DNA of 64,000 bases from Salinispora pacifica CNR114 (GTDB taxonomy: Bacteria; Actinomycetota; Actinomycetes; Mycobacteriales; Micromonosporaceae): NCBI RefSeq assembly GCF_000514775.1, contig NZ_AZWO01000026.1, positions 1-64,000 on the forward strand. Direction: 5' to 3'. The first letter of the stretch is position 1. The number at the start of each line of letters is the position of its first letter. Below the pieces are notes generated by a model. That model was not told the origin of the DNA and searched no databases. It saw only the letters and a program-made list of their open reading frames with translations. A program made the translations under genes and the position numbers. Positions 26,680 through 35,684 of this stretch are shown one piece after another.

Positions 26680-27207
26680 CTACGCACCATCGGCCGTATC
26701 GCGGGGTGCCCCGGCCACCCGTTCGGCCAACAGTCGAAACGCCTGCACCACACTGGCGGACCGAATGAGCTCACGGCCCCCACCCAGCTCCAGCCGGCGC
26801 ACCACGCTGCCACCCGGACCGGCCACCGCCACGTACACCAGGCCGACCGGCTTCCCGCCCTGTGGCTCCGGCCCGGCCACCCCGGTGGTAGCCAGGCACC
26901 AGTCGGCAGCACACCGGCGCCGACCTCCCTGCGCAAGCGCCACGGCCACGTCCGGGTCGACCGGACCACGCCCGGCGAGCAGCTGCTCCGACACGTCGGC
27001 CAGCCGGGACTTCAGCTCGGTCGCGTAGACCACCAACCCACCGCGGTAGACGCTGCTCACCCCGGCGACCTCCACGATCGTGGCGGCGAGCAGACCACCG
27101 GTCAGCGACTCGACCGTGGCGAGCGTCTCCCCCCGTTTGGCCAGGCTGTGCACGATGCTGGCGGCGGGGCTTCCGACGGGCTGCTCGGCATCCGCTCCCA
27201 GCCCCAT
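26680..27207 (-). CDS. CinA C-terminal domain family nicotinamide-nucleotide amidase
   Basis: 175 residues from ATG 27205-27207 (GGGGAGAG upstream). Signatures LATVESLTGGLLAATIVEVAGVSSVYRGGLVVYATELK and LATTGVAGPEPQGGKPVGLVYVAV match the PncC/CinA-C amidase domain, including the active-site Ser of ESLTGG. Such enzymes deamidate nicotinamide mononucleotide for NAD salvage; stand-alone CinA-C proteins are common. The N-terminal molybdopterin-like domain of full CinA is absent. It follows pgsA by 25 bp, in one operon with rimO and pgsA. Confidence 0.9.
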   Translation of the reverse strand: MGLGADAEQPVGSPAASIVHSLAKRGETLATVESLTGGLLAATIVEVAGVSSVYRGGLVVYATELKSRLADVSEQLLAGRGPVDPDVAVALAQGGRRRCAADWCLATTGVAGPEPQGGKPVGLVYVAVAGPGGSVVRRLELGGGRELIRSASVVQAFRLLAERVAGAPRDTADGA

Positions 27208-27232
27208 GGCTACTCTCCCCTCGCCGTCCTGG

Positions 27233-27880
27233 TCAGCGCGCGTGCCGCCGTAGACGAAGCGCCCGCACCACGTAGTCGATGCCACTGACCACCGTAACCG
27301 CCACCGCGACACCCATGACCCATGGTCCGACCAGGTCCAGCGGCGCCGGCACAGGCCAGAGATACCAGACGATCGCGAGGGTCTGCAGGGCCGTCTTGAT
27401 CTTCCCGCCCCGGCTGGCGGCGATGACGCCGTGCCGGATCACCCAGAACCGCAGCGCGGTGATGCCCAGTTCCCGAAGGAGGATCGTGACGGTCACCCAC
27501 CACGGAAGCTGGTCGTAGGCGGAGAGCAACAACAGCGCGACGCCGGTAAGCGCCTTGTCCGCGATCGGGTCGGCCACCTTACCCACCGAGGTGACCAGCC
27601 CGAAACGGCGAGCGATCCACCCGTCCACCAGGTCGGTGAGGGCAGCCCCGACGAAGACCAGACAGGCCACGATCCGCCAGCCGACGTGGGTCATCTCGGA
27701 GACGACCACCGAGGCGGCGAAGACCGGCACCAACACCAGCCGCAGCAATGTCAACGCGTTGGCGGCGTTGAGCACCGGCACCCGGGGAGCCGCCGGCGCT
27801 GGCTCCGCCGCTCCGGTCATCGCCGTGTCCCGCCGCCGCTCCGGCCCCGCGCCCTCCGTATCCTCCCGCCGCACCGTCAC
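27233..27880 (-). CDS. pgsA: CDP-diacylglycerol-glycerol-3-phosphate phosphatidyltransferase
   Basis: 215 residues. The CDP-alcohol phosphatidyltransferase motif [20 protein letters not shown] carries the expected D-G-x2-A-R-x8-G-x3-D-x3-D pattern. [17 protein letters not shown] opens the first membrane helix, and five to six hydrophobic segments follow. It makes phosphatidylglycerol phosphate, the precursor of phosphatidylglycerol and cardiolipin. GTG at 27880 was chosen because it overlaps the rimO stop (GTGA); ATG at residue 21 is possible. The rimO-pgsA-cinA order next to clgR-pspA fits an envelope-related cluster. Confidence 0.92.
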   Translation of the reverse strand: MTVRREDTEGAGPERRRDTAMTGAAEPAPAAPRVPVLNAANALTLLRLVLVPVFAASVVVSEMTHVGWRIVACLVFVGAALTDLVDGWIARRFGLVTSVGKVADPIADKALTGVALLLLSAYDQLPWWVTVTILLRELGITALRFWVIRHGVIAASRGGKIKTALQTLAIVWYLWPVPAPLDLVGPWVMGVAVAVTVVSGIDYVVRALRLRRHAR

Positions 27881-29400
27881 CGCGCCACGCCCGGCGCGGC
27901 CGAGATCATCGCCTCCGGTACGGCGACAAGGTCCACACCCTCCGTAGCGGTCACCGTGCACTGAACCAGGTCACCAGGGCACAGGGCGGTAAGGTCCACG
28001 CCGCCCTCGGCCGGGGCGACCAGGGTGGTTGAGCCATCCACCTCGGGGGCCTGGTGCGCGGCCCGACCCTCCACCGCACCACCGTCGACCGAGTCGACCA
28101 ACACCTGCACCGTCGAGCCGAGCCGCTGCTCGGCCCGCTGCGCGCAGAGCTCGTCGGCGAGGGAGCTGAGTCGGTCGTAGCGACGCTTGACGGTAGCGGC
28201 GGTGACCTTGCCGGGCAGGCCGGCGGCCTCGGTGCCGTCCTCGTCGCTGTAGTCGAACACCCCGATCGCATCCAGCCGCGCCTCCTCCAGGAAGCGGACC
28301 AGCTCGGCGACGTCGGCCCGGGTCTCGCCGGGAAACCCGACGATGAAGTTGCTCCGCGCGCCGGCCTCCGGCGCGAGCTCCCGGATACTGCCCAACAGTT
28401 CCAGGAACCGGTCGGTGGAGCCGAATCGACGCATTCGCCGCAGCACCGTCTCGCTGGAGTGCTGGAAGGAGAGGTCGAAGTACGGGGCGACGCCCGGCGT
28501 GGTGGCGATCGTCTCGACCAGTCCGGGACGGGTCTCCGCCGGCTGGAGGTAGCTCGCCCGCACCCGAACGATGCCGTCCACCGCGGCGAGCTGGGGCAGC
28601 AGCTTCTCCAGCGCCCGCGGGTCGCCCAGGTCCTTGCCGTAGGAGCTGGAGTTCTCGCTGACCAGCACCAACTCCCGTACCCCGGTCTTGGCCAGCCACT
28701 CCGCCTCGGCGAGCAGCGCCTCCGGCGGACGGGAGACGAACGCGCCGCGGAAGGCGGGAATGGCGCAGAAGGCACACCGTCGGTCGCAACCGCTGGCCAG
28801 CTTGAGCGACGCGACCGGTCCGGTGTCGAGCCGACGCCGCAGCACCGGACGCAGATGCGCCGGGGTGTGCTCGTCCACCTCGATCGGAGCGGACCGCGTG
28901 CCGGAGTGCGACCCGGTGGCCGGGGTGCCGTGGCCCGGCAACGACACCGCCGCCTCCGCCCGCCGTACCGGGGTGAGCGGGAGAAGCTCGCGCCGGTCCC
29001 GCGGGGTGTGCGCGTCGATCGCGGTTCCGGCGAGCACCGTCTGGAGCCGATCAGAGATGTCCGGGTAGTCGTCGAAGCTCAGCACCGCCTGCGCCTCGGG
29101 CAGGCTCTCCGCGAGCTCCCGCCCGTACCGTTCGGCCATGCACCCCGCCGCCACCACCTTCGCGCCGGTTTCGGCGGCGGCCAACAGCGTCTGGATCGAA
29201 TCCTGCTTGGCCTTCTCGACGAATCCGCAGGTGTTCACGACCACCACGTCGGCGCCCTCACCGTCGGTGGTCACCTGCCAGCCGTCGGAGTGCAGCCGGG
29301 CAGCCAGCTCCTCGGAGTCGACCTCGTTGCGGGCGCAGCCCAGGGTCAGCAGGGCGACGCGGCGGCCGTCGGCGGGTGCGGGAGGGGTGGCAGACACCAT
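27877..29400 (-). CDS. rimO: Ribosomal protein S12 methylthiotransferase RimO
   Basis: 507 residues. The N-terminal UPF0004 domain ([34 protein letters not shown]) has Cys residues for the auxiliary cluster. The radical-SAM domain carries C-x3-C-x2-C ([12 protein letters not shown]), and a C-terminal TRAM domain lies near residues 430-500. RimO methylthiolates Asp of ribosomal protein S12. A stretch of about 35 residues ([18 protein letters not shown]) between the domains looks like a lineage-specific insertion. The stop overlaps the pgsA start. Confidence 0.93.
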   Translation of the reverse strand: MVSATPPAPADGRRVALLTLGCARNEVDSEELAARLHSDGWQVTTDGEGADVVVVNTCGFVEKAKQDSIQTLLAAAETGAKVVAAGCMAERYGRELAESLPEAQAVLSFDDYPDISDRLQTVLAGTAIDAHTPRDRRELLPLTPVRRAEAAVSLPGHGTPATGSHSGTRSAPIEVDEHTPAHLRPVLRRRLDTGPVASLKLASGCDRRCAFCAIPAFRGAFVSRPPEALLAEAEWLAKTGVRELVLVSENSSSYGKDLGDPRALEKLLPQLAAVDGIVRVRASYLQPAETRPGLVETIATTPGVAPYFDLSFQHSSETVLRRMRRFGSTDRFLELLGSIRELAPEAGARSNFIVGFPGETRADVAELVRFLEEARLDAIGVFDYSDEDGTEAAGLPGKVTAATVKRRYDRLSSLADELCAQRAEQRLGSTVQVLVDSVDGGAVEGRAAHQAPEVDGSTTLVAPAEGGVDLTALCPGDLVQCTVTATEGVDLVAVPEAMISAAPGVAR

Positions 29401-29530
29401 CCGAGGGTACCGGGCGCCGGTTGACCGCCCGGCAACCGCCAGCGGCCGGCCTCGACCGCGCGCCCGTCCGGGTCAACCCAACAGCGCCACACCGGGGGTC
29501 AGCCAGCCCGCGGGGTCGCACACCGGTTGG

Positions 29531-30451
29531 TCAGACCGTCGCGGCAACCCGGACCAGGCGATCGAGCAGGAAGAGCTCGGTGCCGCCCAGGCCGGTGGCA
29601 CAGAAGGCGGAGATCTGGTCCGCGCTGGTCCGGCCCGGCACCGCCGCCGCCAGGACCGCACCCAGGTCACGCAGCCGTTCGGCGTACGGGGGTAGGGCGG
29701 CGAGCATCGGTGGGGCGTACCCGGCGGCCTGGGCCGGCGAGTCGGTGACCAGCACCTCGGCCCGGTCCAGCAGATCCGGGCCGAACTCGTGCCGGTCTAC
29801 CTGCTTGAAGCCCACCGCGTTCACGTGGGCCCCGGGCGCGAGGTCCGCGGCGTCCACCACCGGGGTGGTGCTGGAGGTGGCGATCACCACGATGTCCCGG
29901 TCGGCGACGGCCGCCGCCGCGGAGTCGACCGCCCGCGCCGGTACGCCCAGTTCGGCGCGGACCCGGCTGACGAAGGCGGTACGCCGCGCCACCGAGCGGC
30001 TGTGCACACGCACCTCCCGCAGGGGCCGTACCGCCGCGGCGGCCCAGACCTGCGCCCACGCCTGCCGACCCGAGCCGACCACCCCGAGCGTGGCCGCGTC
30101 CGGGCGGGCCAGCGTGTCGATGGCGACCCCACCCAACCCACCGGTACGCCGGGAGCTCAGCTCCGTCCCGACCGCGACCGCCCGGACGCCGCCGGTGCTG
30201 GCGTCGTGTAGCACCGCCACCGGTTCGCTTCCGGGGAGCCCGAAGGTGTCGTAGGAGCAGGAGCCGTACCACTGACCGACGAGGTGCCCGGCGGTCAACA
30301 CCATCCGGCCCCCGTCCAGCGGCGCGGTGGCGCGGGGCGGGGCGACCAGTCGACCGTCGTGGGCGGCGTGCAGCGCGTCCCGCATGGCGGCGATGGTCGT
30401 CGGGGCGTCGAGCGCGGCGGCGACCTCGGAGTCAGTGAGAAGCGGCGGCAT
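29531..30451 (-). CDS. Ornithine cyclodeaminase/mu-crystallin family protein
   Basis: About 306 residues from ATG 30449-30451 (MPPLLTDSEVAAALD). Motifs VLTAGHLVGQWYGSCSYDTF, the Rossmann-fold LGVVGSGRQAWAQV and GAHVNAVGFKQVDRHEF match the OCD/mu-crystallin family. Members cyclise ornithine to proline or reduce imines with NAD(P)H; the exact substrate is not clear. Longer in-frame starts reach GTG 30514, but these would run across a 7-bp dyad at 30497-30515, so I prefer the shorter start although its Shine-Dalgarno is weak. Divergent from the SMR exporter. Confidence 0.82.
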   Translation of the reverse strand: MPPLLTDSEVAAALDAPTTIAAMRDALHAAHDGRLVAPPRATAPLDGGRMVLTAGHLVGQWYGSCSYDTFGLPGSEPVAVLHDASTGGVRAVAVGTELSSRRTGGLGGVAIDTLARPDAATLGVVGSGRQAWAQVWAAAAVRPLREVRVHSRSVARRTAFVSRVRAELGVPARAVDSAAAAVADRDIVVIATSSTTPVVDAADLAPGAHVNAVGFKQVDRHEFGPDLLDRAEVLVTDSPAQAAGYAPPMLAALPPYAERLRDLGAVLAAAVPGRTSADQISAFCATGLGGTELFLLDRLVRVAATV

Positions 30452-30496
30452 GGACCGATACTGCAAGATAAAGTCAGGTTCAGCTCCAGTCATGGT

Positions 30497-30515
30497 GGTG
30501 AAGATCACCTTCACC
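30497..30515. promoter_or_regulatory. Candidate operator GGTGAAG-N5-CTTCACC
   Basis: A perfect 7-base dyad with a 5-base spacer lies between the divergent ornithine cyclodeaminase-like and SMR exporter genes, 39 bases upstream of the exporter ATG. It suits binding by a dimeric repressor, but no regulator gene is adjacent. Confidence 0.4.
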
Positions 30516-30553
30516 GCACTGCTCCGCTCTCCGGCAGCTGCTACCGTCCGGCA

Positions 30554-30868
30554 ATGGCCTGGATCGTGCTGGTGATCTCCGGACTCCTCGAAACCGCGTG
30601 GGCCATCGCCCTCGACCGCAGCGCCGGCTTCAGTCGGCTCGTCCCCACGATTGTCTTCGCCGTCACGGCCGCCCTGAGCATGATCGGCCTCGCCTACGCG
30701 CTCCGGGAGATCCCGGTCGGTACCGGCTACGCGGTCTGGGTCGGCATCGGCGCGGTCGGTACCGCCGTGGTGGGGATGGTGGCGCTGAACGAGTCAACCA
30801 GCCTGCCCCGGATCCTCTGCCTCCTGCTGGTGATCGCCGGCGTGATGGGCCTGAAGATCTACCACTGA
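30554..30868 (+). CDS. SMR-family exporter, SugE/Gdx type
   Basis: 104 residues with four hydrophobic helices, the size of SMR proteins. The essential membrane Glu lies in GLLETAWAIALDRSAGF, and GTGYAVWVGIGAVGTAVVGM is the SMR signature of TM3. The SugE/Gdx branch exports guanidinium in exchange for protons; discrimination from multidrug EmrE-like members needs a tree. ATG at 30554 begins the first helix directly. No guanidine riboswitch was recognised upstream. Confidence 0.87.
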   Translation: MAWIVLVISGLLETAWAIALDRSAGFSRLVPTIVFAVTAALSMIGLAYALREIPVGTGYAVWVGIGAVGTAVVGMVALNESTSLPRILCLLLVIAGVMGLKIYH

Positions 30869-30890
30869 CGCCCGGCCCCGGGAGACGCCC

Positions 30891-30929
30891 GGCCCCGGGA
30901 CCGGACTGACCCCGCTCGGCACCGGGGCC
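30891..30929. terminator. Possible terminator between the SMR gene and ftsK
   Basis: GGCCCCGG (30891-30898) is the reverse complement of CCGGGGCC (30922-30929), with a 23-base loop, in the 95-bp space between two convergent stops. The segment also contains a direct repeat of CGCCCGGCCCCGGGA (30870 and 30886 region). G/C richness raises the chance that this is coincidence. Confidence 0.35.
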
Positions 30930-30963
30930 AGACCGAATCCGTCGGGCACGACGACCGTCCCGG

Positions 30964-33429
30964 TCAGTCCTCGCCACCGCGCAGGCCGGCCAGAACCTCC
31001 GGCAACTCGTCCGGCTTCACCAGCACATCCCGGGCCTTGGAGCCCTCAGACGGGCCCACCACGCCGCGGGTCTCCATCAGATCCATCAACCGACCCGCCT
31101 TCGCGAAACCAACCCGCAGCTTGCGCTGCAGCATCGAGGTGGAGCCGAACTGCGAGGTCACCACCAGCTCAACCGCCTGCACCAGCAGGTCGAGGTCGTC
31201 GCCGACATCCTCGTCGATCTTCTTCTTGCTCTCCTGGGCCACGGTGAGCACATCCGCGCGGAACTCCGGCTCCCGCTGCTCCTTGCAGAACCGAACCACA
31301 TCGGCGATCTCCCGCTCGGTCACCCACGCGCCCTGGATTCGGACCGGCTTGGCGGCACCCATAGGCAGAAAGAGACCATCACCGCGACCGAGCAGCTTCT
31401 CCGCACCCGGCTGATCCAGGATGACCCGCGAATCCGCCAACGACGAGGTCGCGAAGGCGAGCCGGGACGGCACATTGGCCTTGATCAGACCGGTCACCAC
31501 GTCCACCGACGGACGTTGGGTGGCGAGCACCAGATGGATGCCGGCGGCCCGGGCGAGCTGCGTGATCCGGACGATGGAGTCCTCCACGTCCCGCGGGGCG
31601 ACCATCATCAGGTCGGCCAGCTCGTCCACGATCACCAGCAGGTACGGGTACGGCCGCAGTTCCCGCTCACTGCCGGGCGGAGCCGTGATCTCACCATTGC
31701 GAACCTTGCGGTTGAAGTCGTCGATGTGCCGCACCCCGTTGGCGGCCAGGTCGTCGTAGCGCATGTCCATCTCGCGCACGACCCACTCCAGCGAGTCGGC
31801 CGCCTTCTTGGCATTCGTCACGATCGGCGTGACCAGGTGCGGGATCCCCTCGTAGCCGGTCATCTCGACCCGCTTCGGGTCGATCAACAGCAGCCGCACC
31901 TCGTCCGGGGTGGCCCGGGTCAGGAGCGAGACCAGCAGTGAGTTCAGACAGCTCGACTTCCCCGCGCCGGTGGCCCCCGCGATGAGAATGTGCGGCGTCT
32001 TCGCGAGGTTGGCCACCACGTAGCCGCCCTCGATGTCCTTACCGAGCGCGACCACCATCGGATGATGGTCACCAGTGGCCGCCCGGGAGCGCAGCACATC
32101 GCCGAGGGCGACATTCTCCGGATCGGTGTTCGGAATCTCCACGCCGATCGCGCTCTTGCCCGGGATCGGGCTGAGGATGCGCACGTCCGGCGACTTCACC
32201 GCGTACGCGATGTTGCGGGAGAGCTGGGTGATCCGCTCCACCTTGACCCCGGGGCCCAACTCGACCTCGTACCGGGTCACCGTCGGCCCCCGGGTGAAAC
32301 CGGTAACCGCGGCGTCCACGTCGAACTGCTCAAACACCCCGGTCAACGCGGCGATCACCTCGTCATTGGCCCGGCTGCGCTTCTTGGGGGCGGCACCACT
32401 GCCCAGCAGCGTCGCCGGGGGCAGCGCGTAGTCGCCCGCCAGCCCGGTCAATGCGAGTTGCTCGGCCCGGGTGGGCAGCGGCGAGTGCTCCGGCGGCTCC
32501 GCCGGCTTCCGACTGGCCGGCACCTTCGCCGACGACCTGCGGGGCAGCACGAGCGTCTCCTGCAGATCCGCGCCCGCCAGGTCGTCGGCGAAGTCCGCCG
32601 GGTCCGGCGGTGCTGGCGGCGTCCGCTTCGCCGCACGCTTGCGAACCGGCTTGCCGGTCTCCGCCGCGGCCTCCTCGGTGGCCTCCGCGCCGGCCGGGGT
32701 GCCGACCACCGTGCCGGCCAACAGACCGAGCCGCTCCGGAATCTTGTTGATCGGGGTCGCGGTGACCACCAGCAGCCCGAAGACCAGGAGCAGCAACAGC
32801 AGCGGCACGGCCACCCAGGCCGTCACCGCCCGCTCCAGCAGGCTCCCCACCCCCGCACCGATCAGGCCGCCCGCGAAGTCCCGCTGCGCCGGCGAGGTCG
32901 GCTCCTGCCCGATGTGCAGCAGCGCGGCCGTAGCGACCAGCATGGACCCCCAGCCGACCGGCCCCCGCCCCCGGTGCTCCGGAGCGGTCGGCTCCCGCAT
33001 CAGCCGCCAGGCACCGATCATCAGCAGCACCGGCACCACGACGGCGATCGCACCGAGAAACAGCCGTACGGTGTCGGCCAGCCGCTCCCCGACCGGTCCG
33101 GCCTTTTCGAACCAGATGCTGGCCGCGCTGAGCAATGCGATGCCGAGCACCAGCAGCCCGGCGCCGTCGCGCCGGTGCTCGGGGTCGAGGCCACGGGCCG
33201 CGGCGGCCTGCCGGCCGGCGGCGCGAACAGACCAGCCCACCCCGTGCGCGAGGCCCATCCACAGTGCCCCGAGCGCCCGACCCACGGAACCGGCCGGGCT
33301 GGTACGGGCCGTAGGACGACGCTTGGCGGCAGCGCGGGGCTTCTTCGCCGGCTGCCGGGCACGGTTGTTCGTGTTGCCTCGTGGCGACGCGCCGCGCCGC
33401 CGACTCGCCTGAGAGGTACGGCCCGCCAT
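30964..33429 (-). CDS. ftsK: DNA translocase FtsK/SpoIIIE
   Basis: 821 residues. An Arg/Lys-rich N-terminus is followed by four hydrophobic segments (about 95-240), a linker, and the motor domain with Walker A GATGAGKSSC (about 484-493) and Walker B LVIVDELADLMM. The C-terminal gamma winged helix (ELVVTSQFGSTSMLQRKLRVGFAKAGRLMDLME) recognises orientation sequences on DNA. The protein pumps chromosomal DNA through the closing septum during division or sporulation. It is divergent from the YbjN genes; a dyad (33440-33468) lies between them. Confidence 0.95.
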   Translation of the reverse strand: MAGRTSQASRRRGASPRGNTNNRARQPAKKPRAAAKRRPTARTSPAGSVGRALGALWMGLAHGVGWSVRAAGRQAAAARGLDPEHRRDGAGLLVLGIALLSAASIWFEKAGPVGERLADTVRLFLGAIAVVVPVLLMIGAWRLMREPTAPEHRGRGPVGWGSMLVATAALLHIGQEPTSPAQRDFAGGLIGAGVGSLLERAVTAWVAVPLLLLLLVFGLLVVTATPINKIPERLGLLAGTVVGTPAGAEATEEAAAETGKPVRKRAAKRTPPAPPDPADFADDLAGADLQETLVLPRRSSAKVPASRKPAEPPEHSPLPTRAEQLALTGLAGDYALPPATLLGSGAAPKKRSRANDEVIAALTGVFEQFDVDAAVTGFTRGPTVTRYEVELGPGVKVERITQLSRNIAYAVKSPDVRILSPIPGKSAIGVEIPNTDPENVALGDVLRSRAATGDHHPMVVALGKDIEGGYVVANLAKTPHILIAGATGAGKSSCLNSLLVSLLTRATPDEVRLLLIDPKRVEMTGYEGIPHLVTPIVTNAKKAADSLEWVVREMDMRYDDLAANGVRHIDDFNRKVRNGEITAPPGSERELRPYPYLLVIVDELADLMMVAPRDVEDSIVRITQLARAAGIHLVLATQRPSVDVVTGLIKANVPSRLAFATSSLADSRVILDQPGAEKLLGRGDGLFLPMGAAKPVRIQGAWVTEREIADVVRFCKEQREPEFRADVLTVAQESKKKIDEDVGDDLDLLVQAVELVVTSQFGSTSMLQRKLRVGFAKAGRLMDLMETRGVVGPSEGSKARDVLVKPDELPEVLAGLRGGED

Positions 33430-33439
33430 AGCATCAACC

Positions 33440-33468
33440 TAGCGGCGGTACCCGGTGGATCGCCGCTA
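33440..33468. promoter_or_regulatory. 8-bp dyad between ftsK and ybjN-like gene
   Basis: TAGCGGCG (33440-33447) and CGCCGCTA (33461-33468) are perfect reverse complements in the 112-bp divergent spacer, 11 bases upstream of the ftsK start. It could be an operator or an mRNA 5' hairpin. Confidence 0.3.
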
Positions 33469-33541
33469 TTCCAGGTCGTGTCCGCGCGTCGGCACGCGAA
33501 TCCGCCGCCGGTCGTGATATTCGCCTCAGAAGGGATGCCGC

Positions 33542-34018
33542 ATGGCGTCGCCGACCGGGGATATTCCGGACCGCCTCCTGGGCGGCTACCCGGGCACCCT
33601 GAGCCCACTCACCAATGAGCTGGTCGCCACCGTACTCACCCAGCGGGGATACACGGTGGAGACCGACCCGGCCGGGGAGCTGGTCGGCCGGTGGGCCGAC
33701 AGCCTCATCTGGTTCCGGCGGCCCGGGACCGCCGGCGAGCTACTCCAGGTACGCACCGTCGTGGCACCCACGTTCGCGATCGAGTACGTCCCCGCGCTGC
33801 ACGCCTTCTGCAACGCCTGGAACCACGACCGGCTCTGGCCCAAGGCGTTCGTGCACGTCGAAGATGACGGTCGGGCACGAATCTGTGGGGAGGTCATCAC
33901 CGACCTCGAACGCGGTGTGACCCCGCACCAACTCGACCGGCTCCTCGACCGCGGCATCACCACCGGTTGTCAGCTCGCCGCCGAGGTGGCCCGGCTACCC
34001 GGCGGGGTGCCGTCGTGA
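33542..34018 (+). CDS. YbjN-domain protein (158 aa)
   Basis: The single YbjN-type sensory-like domain covers most of the protein: LVATVLTQRGYTVETDPAGELVGRWADSLIWFR, FCNAWNHDRLWPKAFVHVEDDG and ICGEVITDLERGVTPHQL. YbjN domains resemble type III secretion chaperones in fold; their role in actinobacteria is unknown. ATG at 33542 follows AAGGGA. The TGA stop overlaps the GTG of the next gene (GTGA), which carries the same domain, so the two proteins are made together and may interact. Confidence 0.85.
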   Translation: MASPTGDIPDRLLGGYPGTLSPLTNELVATVLTQRGYTVETDPAGELVGRWADSLIWFRRPGTAGELLQVRTVVAPTFAIEYVPALHAFCNAWNHDRLWPKAFVHVEDDGRARICGEVITDLERGVTPHQLDRLLDRGITTGCQLAAEVARLPGGVPS

Positions 34019-35649
34019 TCGGGCAGCCCGGCGGCCGCGGGCTGGACGAGTTCGGCTGGCCGGGATGGCCACCACGCCGCCAACGACCCGGGCGGAACGG
34101 CCGCCCCCTCGCCGAGGAGCTGGCCGACGCCCGGGACTCCCCCGACGGCGAGACCCGCAGCGCCGAGCTGGAACGGATCGCCGCGCGCGCCGACGCCGCC
34201 GGCGACGACCAGTCGGCGCTGGAGGCCCGGCTCGCGCTGATCGAGACCTACCTGCTCGACGAAGGGCGGTGGCGCCTGGTCGAGCCGGTCCGCCGCTGCC
34301 TCGCCGCCGTGGACCGGCGGCCCGACCTGCTGCCGCCCGACGGTCACGAAATTCTGGCCCGCTACCGGCGGTACGCGGTCGAAGCGCTGCTCGGCAGCCC
34401 ACGTGGTGGCCTGGACCAGGCCCGGGCCCTCCTCGACGACCTCGGCACCGCCGACACCGCGACCGCCGCCGAACTCTACTGCCGGATCGCGGACCACCTC
34501 GGCGACGAGCCGACCGCCCGGTCCTGGTACGACCGCTGGGTAGCGGCGCCCGCCACCCCGGCCGACGGCTGCGTCAGCTGCGCCGCCGTCCGACGGGCGG
34601 AGCTGCTCGCCGGGTGGGAGGAGTGGTCCGCCGCGCTGGACGTCCTGGCCGGCGTGAGCCCGGGCGACTGCACCGGAGCACCCGAACGGGGGCTCGCCGC
34701 GGGGATGCTTCCGTGGCTCCGGGTCGGTGCCACCGAGTCGGCCGCGGCGGCGCACGTGCACGCGTACCAGCGGCACCGACGCGAACGGGCCGGCTTCGCA
34801 TACCTCGCGGCGCACCTGCGCTTCTGCGCGCTCAGCGGAAACCCGGTCCGCGGGCTGGCCGTCCTCACCGAGCAGCTGCCCCAGCTGGACCGGGCGCCCG
34901 ACGAGCTCTCCGCGATGGAGTTCGCCGCCGCCGGGGCGCTGGTGTGCGGGGTCGCGGTCGCCGCCGACCTCGGCGAGCAGCGGGTGCACCGCCCCGCGTA
35001 CGGGCCACGGCCCGCGGCCGACCTCGATCTCGCCACCCTCGGGGCCGCGCTGACCGACCTGGCCACCGGGCTCGCCGGCAGCTTCGACGCGCGCAACGGC
35101 ACCGGGCACCAGTCCGGGCGGGTCGCCTCCTGGCTGGACGAGCGGGGCGCAGCCGACCGGGCCCTGGCCCACCCGGTGGCGCTGCCGTTCGAGCGCCCGG
35201 ACGACGACGAACCCGACCGCGAGCCGGACGACCAACCGGCTGACCAGCCCGCCCCGCTCAGCCTGGCAGCGATCACCAGCGCCCTGGACCGGCGCGGCGA
35301 CAAGTACATCCTGGACGCCACGGACACCGTCGTGGGGCGCTGGGGCGAGGCGCTGATCCAGGTACGGCGGGCCGGCGAGCGGGGCGAGGTCCTGCACGTA
35401 CGCGCCGTGGCCAGCCGCCGGCTGCCCGCCGACCGGCGCGCCGAGGCGTACGCGTTCTGCAACGCCTGGAACCAGGACCGGCTGCTACCGACGGCCTACG
35501 TGCACGACTCCGGCGCCGAACTGGTGTTGGCCGGCGATGTCAGCACCGACCTGTCCCACGGGGTCGCGCCCACCCAGCTGGATGTGCTGCTGGCCGCCGC
35601 GGTACGCACCGGCTCGGCGTACGCCGACGCGGTCGCGGAGCTGCCCTGA
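34015..35649 (+). CDS. Helical-repeat protein with C-terminal YbjN domain
   Basis: 544 residues from GTG 34015, which overlaps the previous stop by 4 bp. An N-terminal region of about 400 residues is almost wholly helical and resembles TPR-like repeats (AADAAGDDQSALEARLALIETYLLDEGRW, AELYCRIADHLGDEPTARSWYDRW, AELLAGWEEWSAALDVLAG), including a CVSC motif. After an acidic linker (DDDEPDREPDDQPADQP) comes a YbjN domain that parallels the upstream protein (FCNAWNQDRLLPTAYVH; DVSTDLSHGVAPTQLDVLL). The fusion to a repeat scaffold suggests protein-protein interaction. No catalytic motif is visible; function unknown. Confidence 0.78.
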   Translation: MIGQPGGRGLDEFGWPGWPPRRQRPGRNGRPLAEELADARDSPDGETRSAELERIAARADAAGDDQSALEARLALIETYLLDEGRWRLVEPVRRCLAAVDRRPDLLPPDGHEILARYRRYAVEALLGSPRGGLDQARALLDDLGTADTATAAELYCRIADHLGDEPTARSWYDRWVAAPATPADGCVSCAAVRRAELLAGWEEWSAALDVLAGVSPGDCTGAPERGLAAGMLPWLRVGATESAAAAHVHAYQRHRRERAGFAYLAAHLRFCALSGNPVRGLAVLTEQLPQLDRAPDELSAMEFAAAGALVCGVAVAADLGEQRVHRPAYGPRPAADLDLATLGAALTDLATGLAGSFDARNGTGHQSGRVASWLDERGAADRALAHPVALPFERPDDDEPDREPDDQPADQPAPLSLAAITSALDRRGDKYILDATDTVVGRWGEALIQVRRAGERGEVLHVRAVASRRLPADRRAEAYAFCNAWNQDRLLPTAYVHDSGAELVLAGDVSTDLSHGVAPTQLDVLLAAAVRTGSAYADAVAELP

Positions 35650-35684
35650 CCCGGGCCGGCTCCCCGACCCTGCCGCGCCTCGGC

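Noticed and set aside
30452..30553. Guanidine riboswitch in front of the SMR exporter
   Set aside because: Known ykkC-type conserved segments and mini-ykkC ACGR hairpins were not found; only a simple dyad is present.
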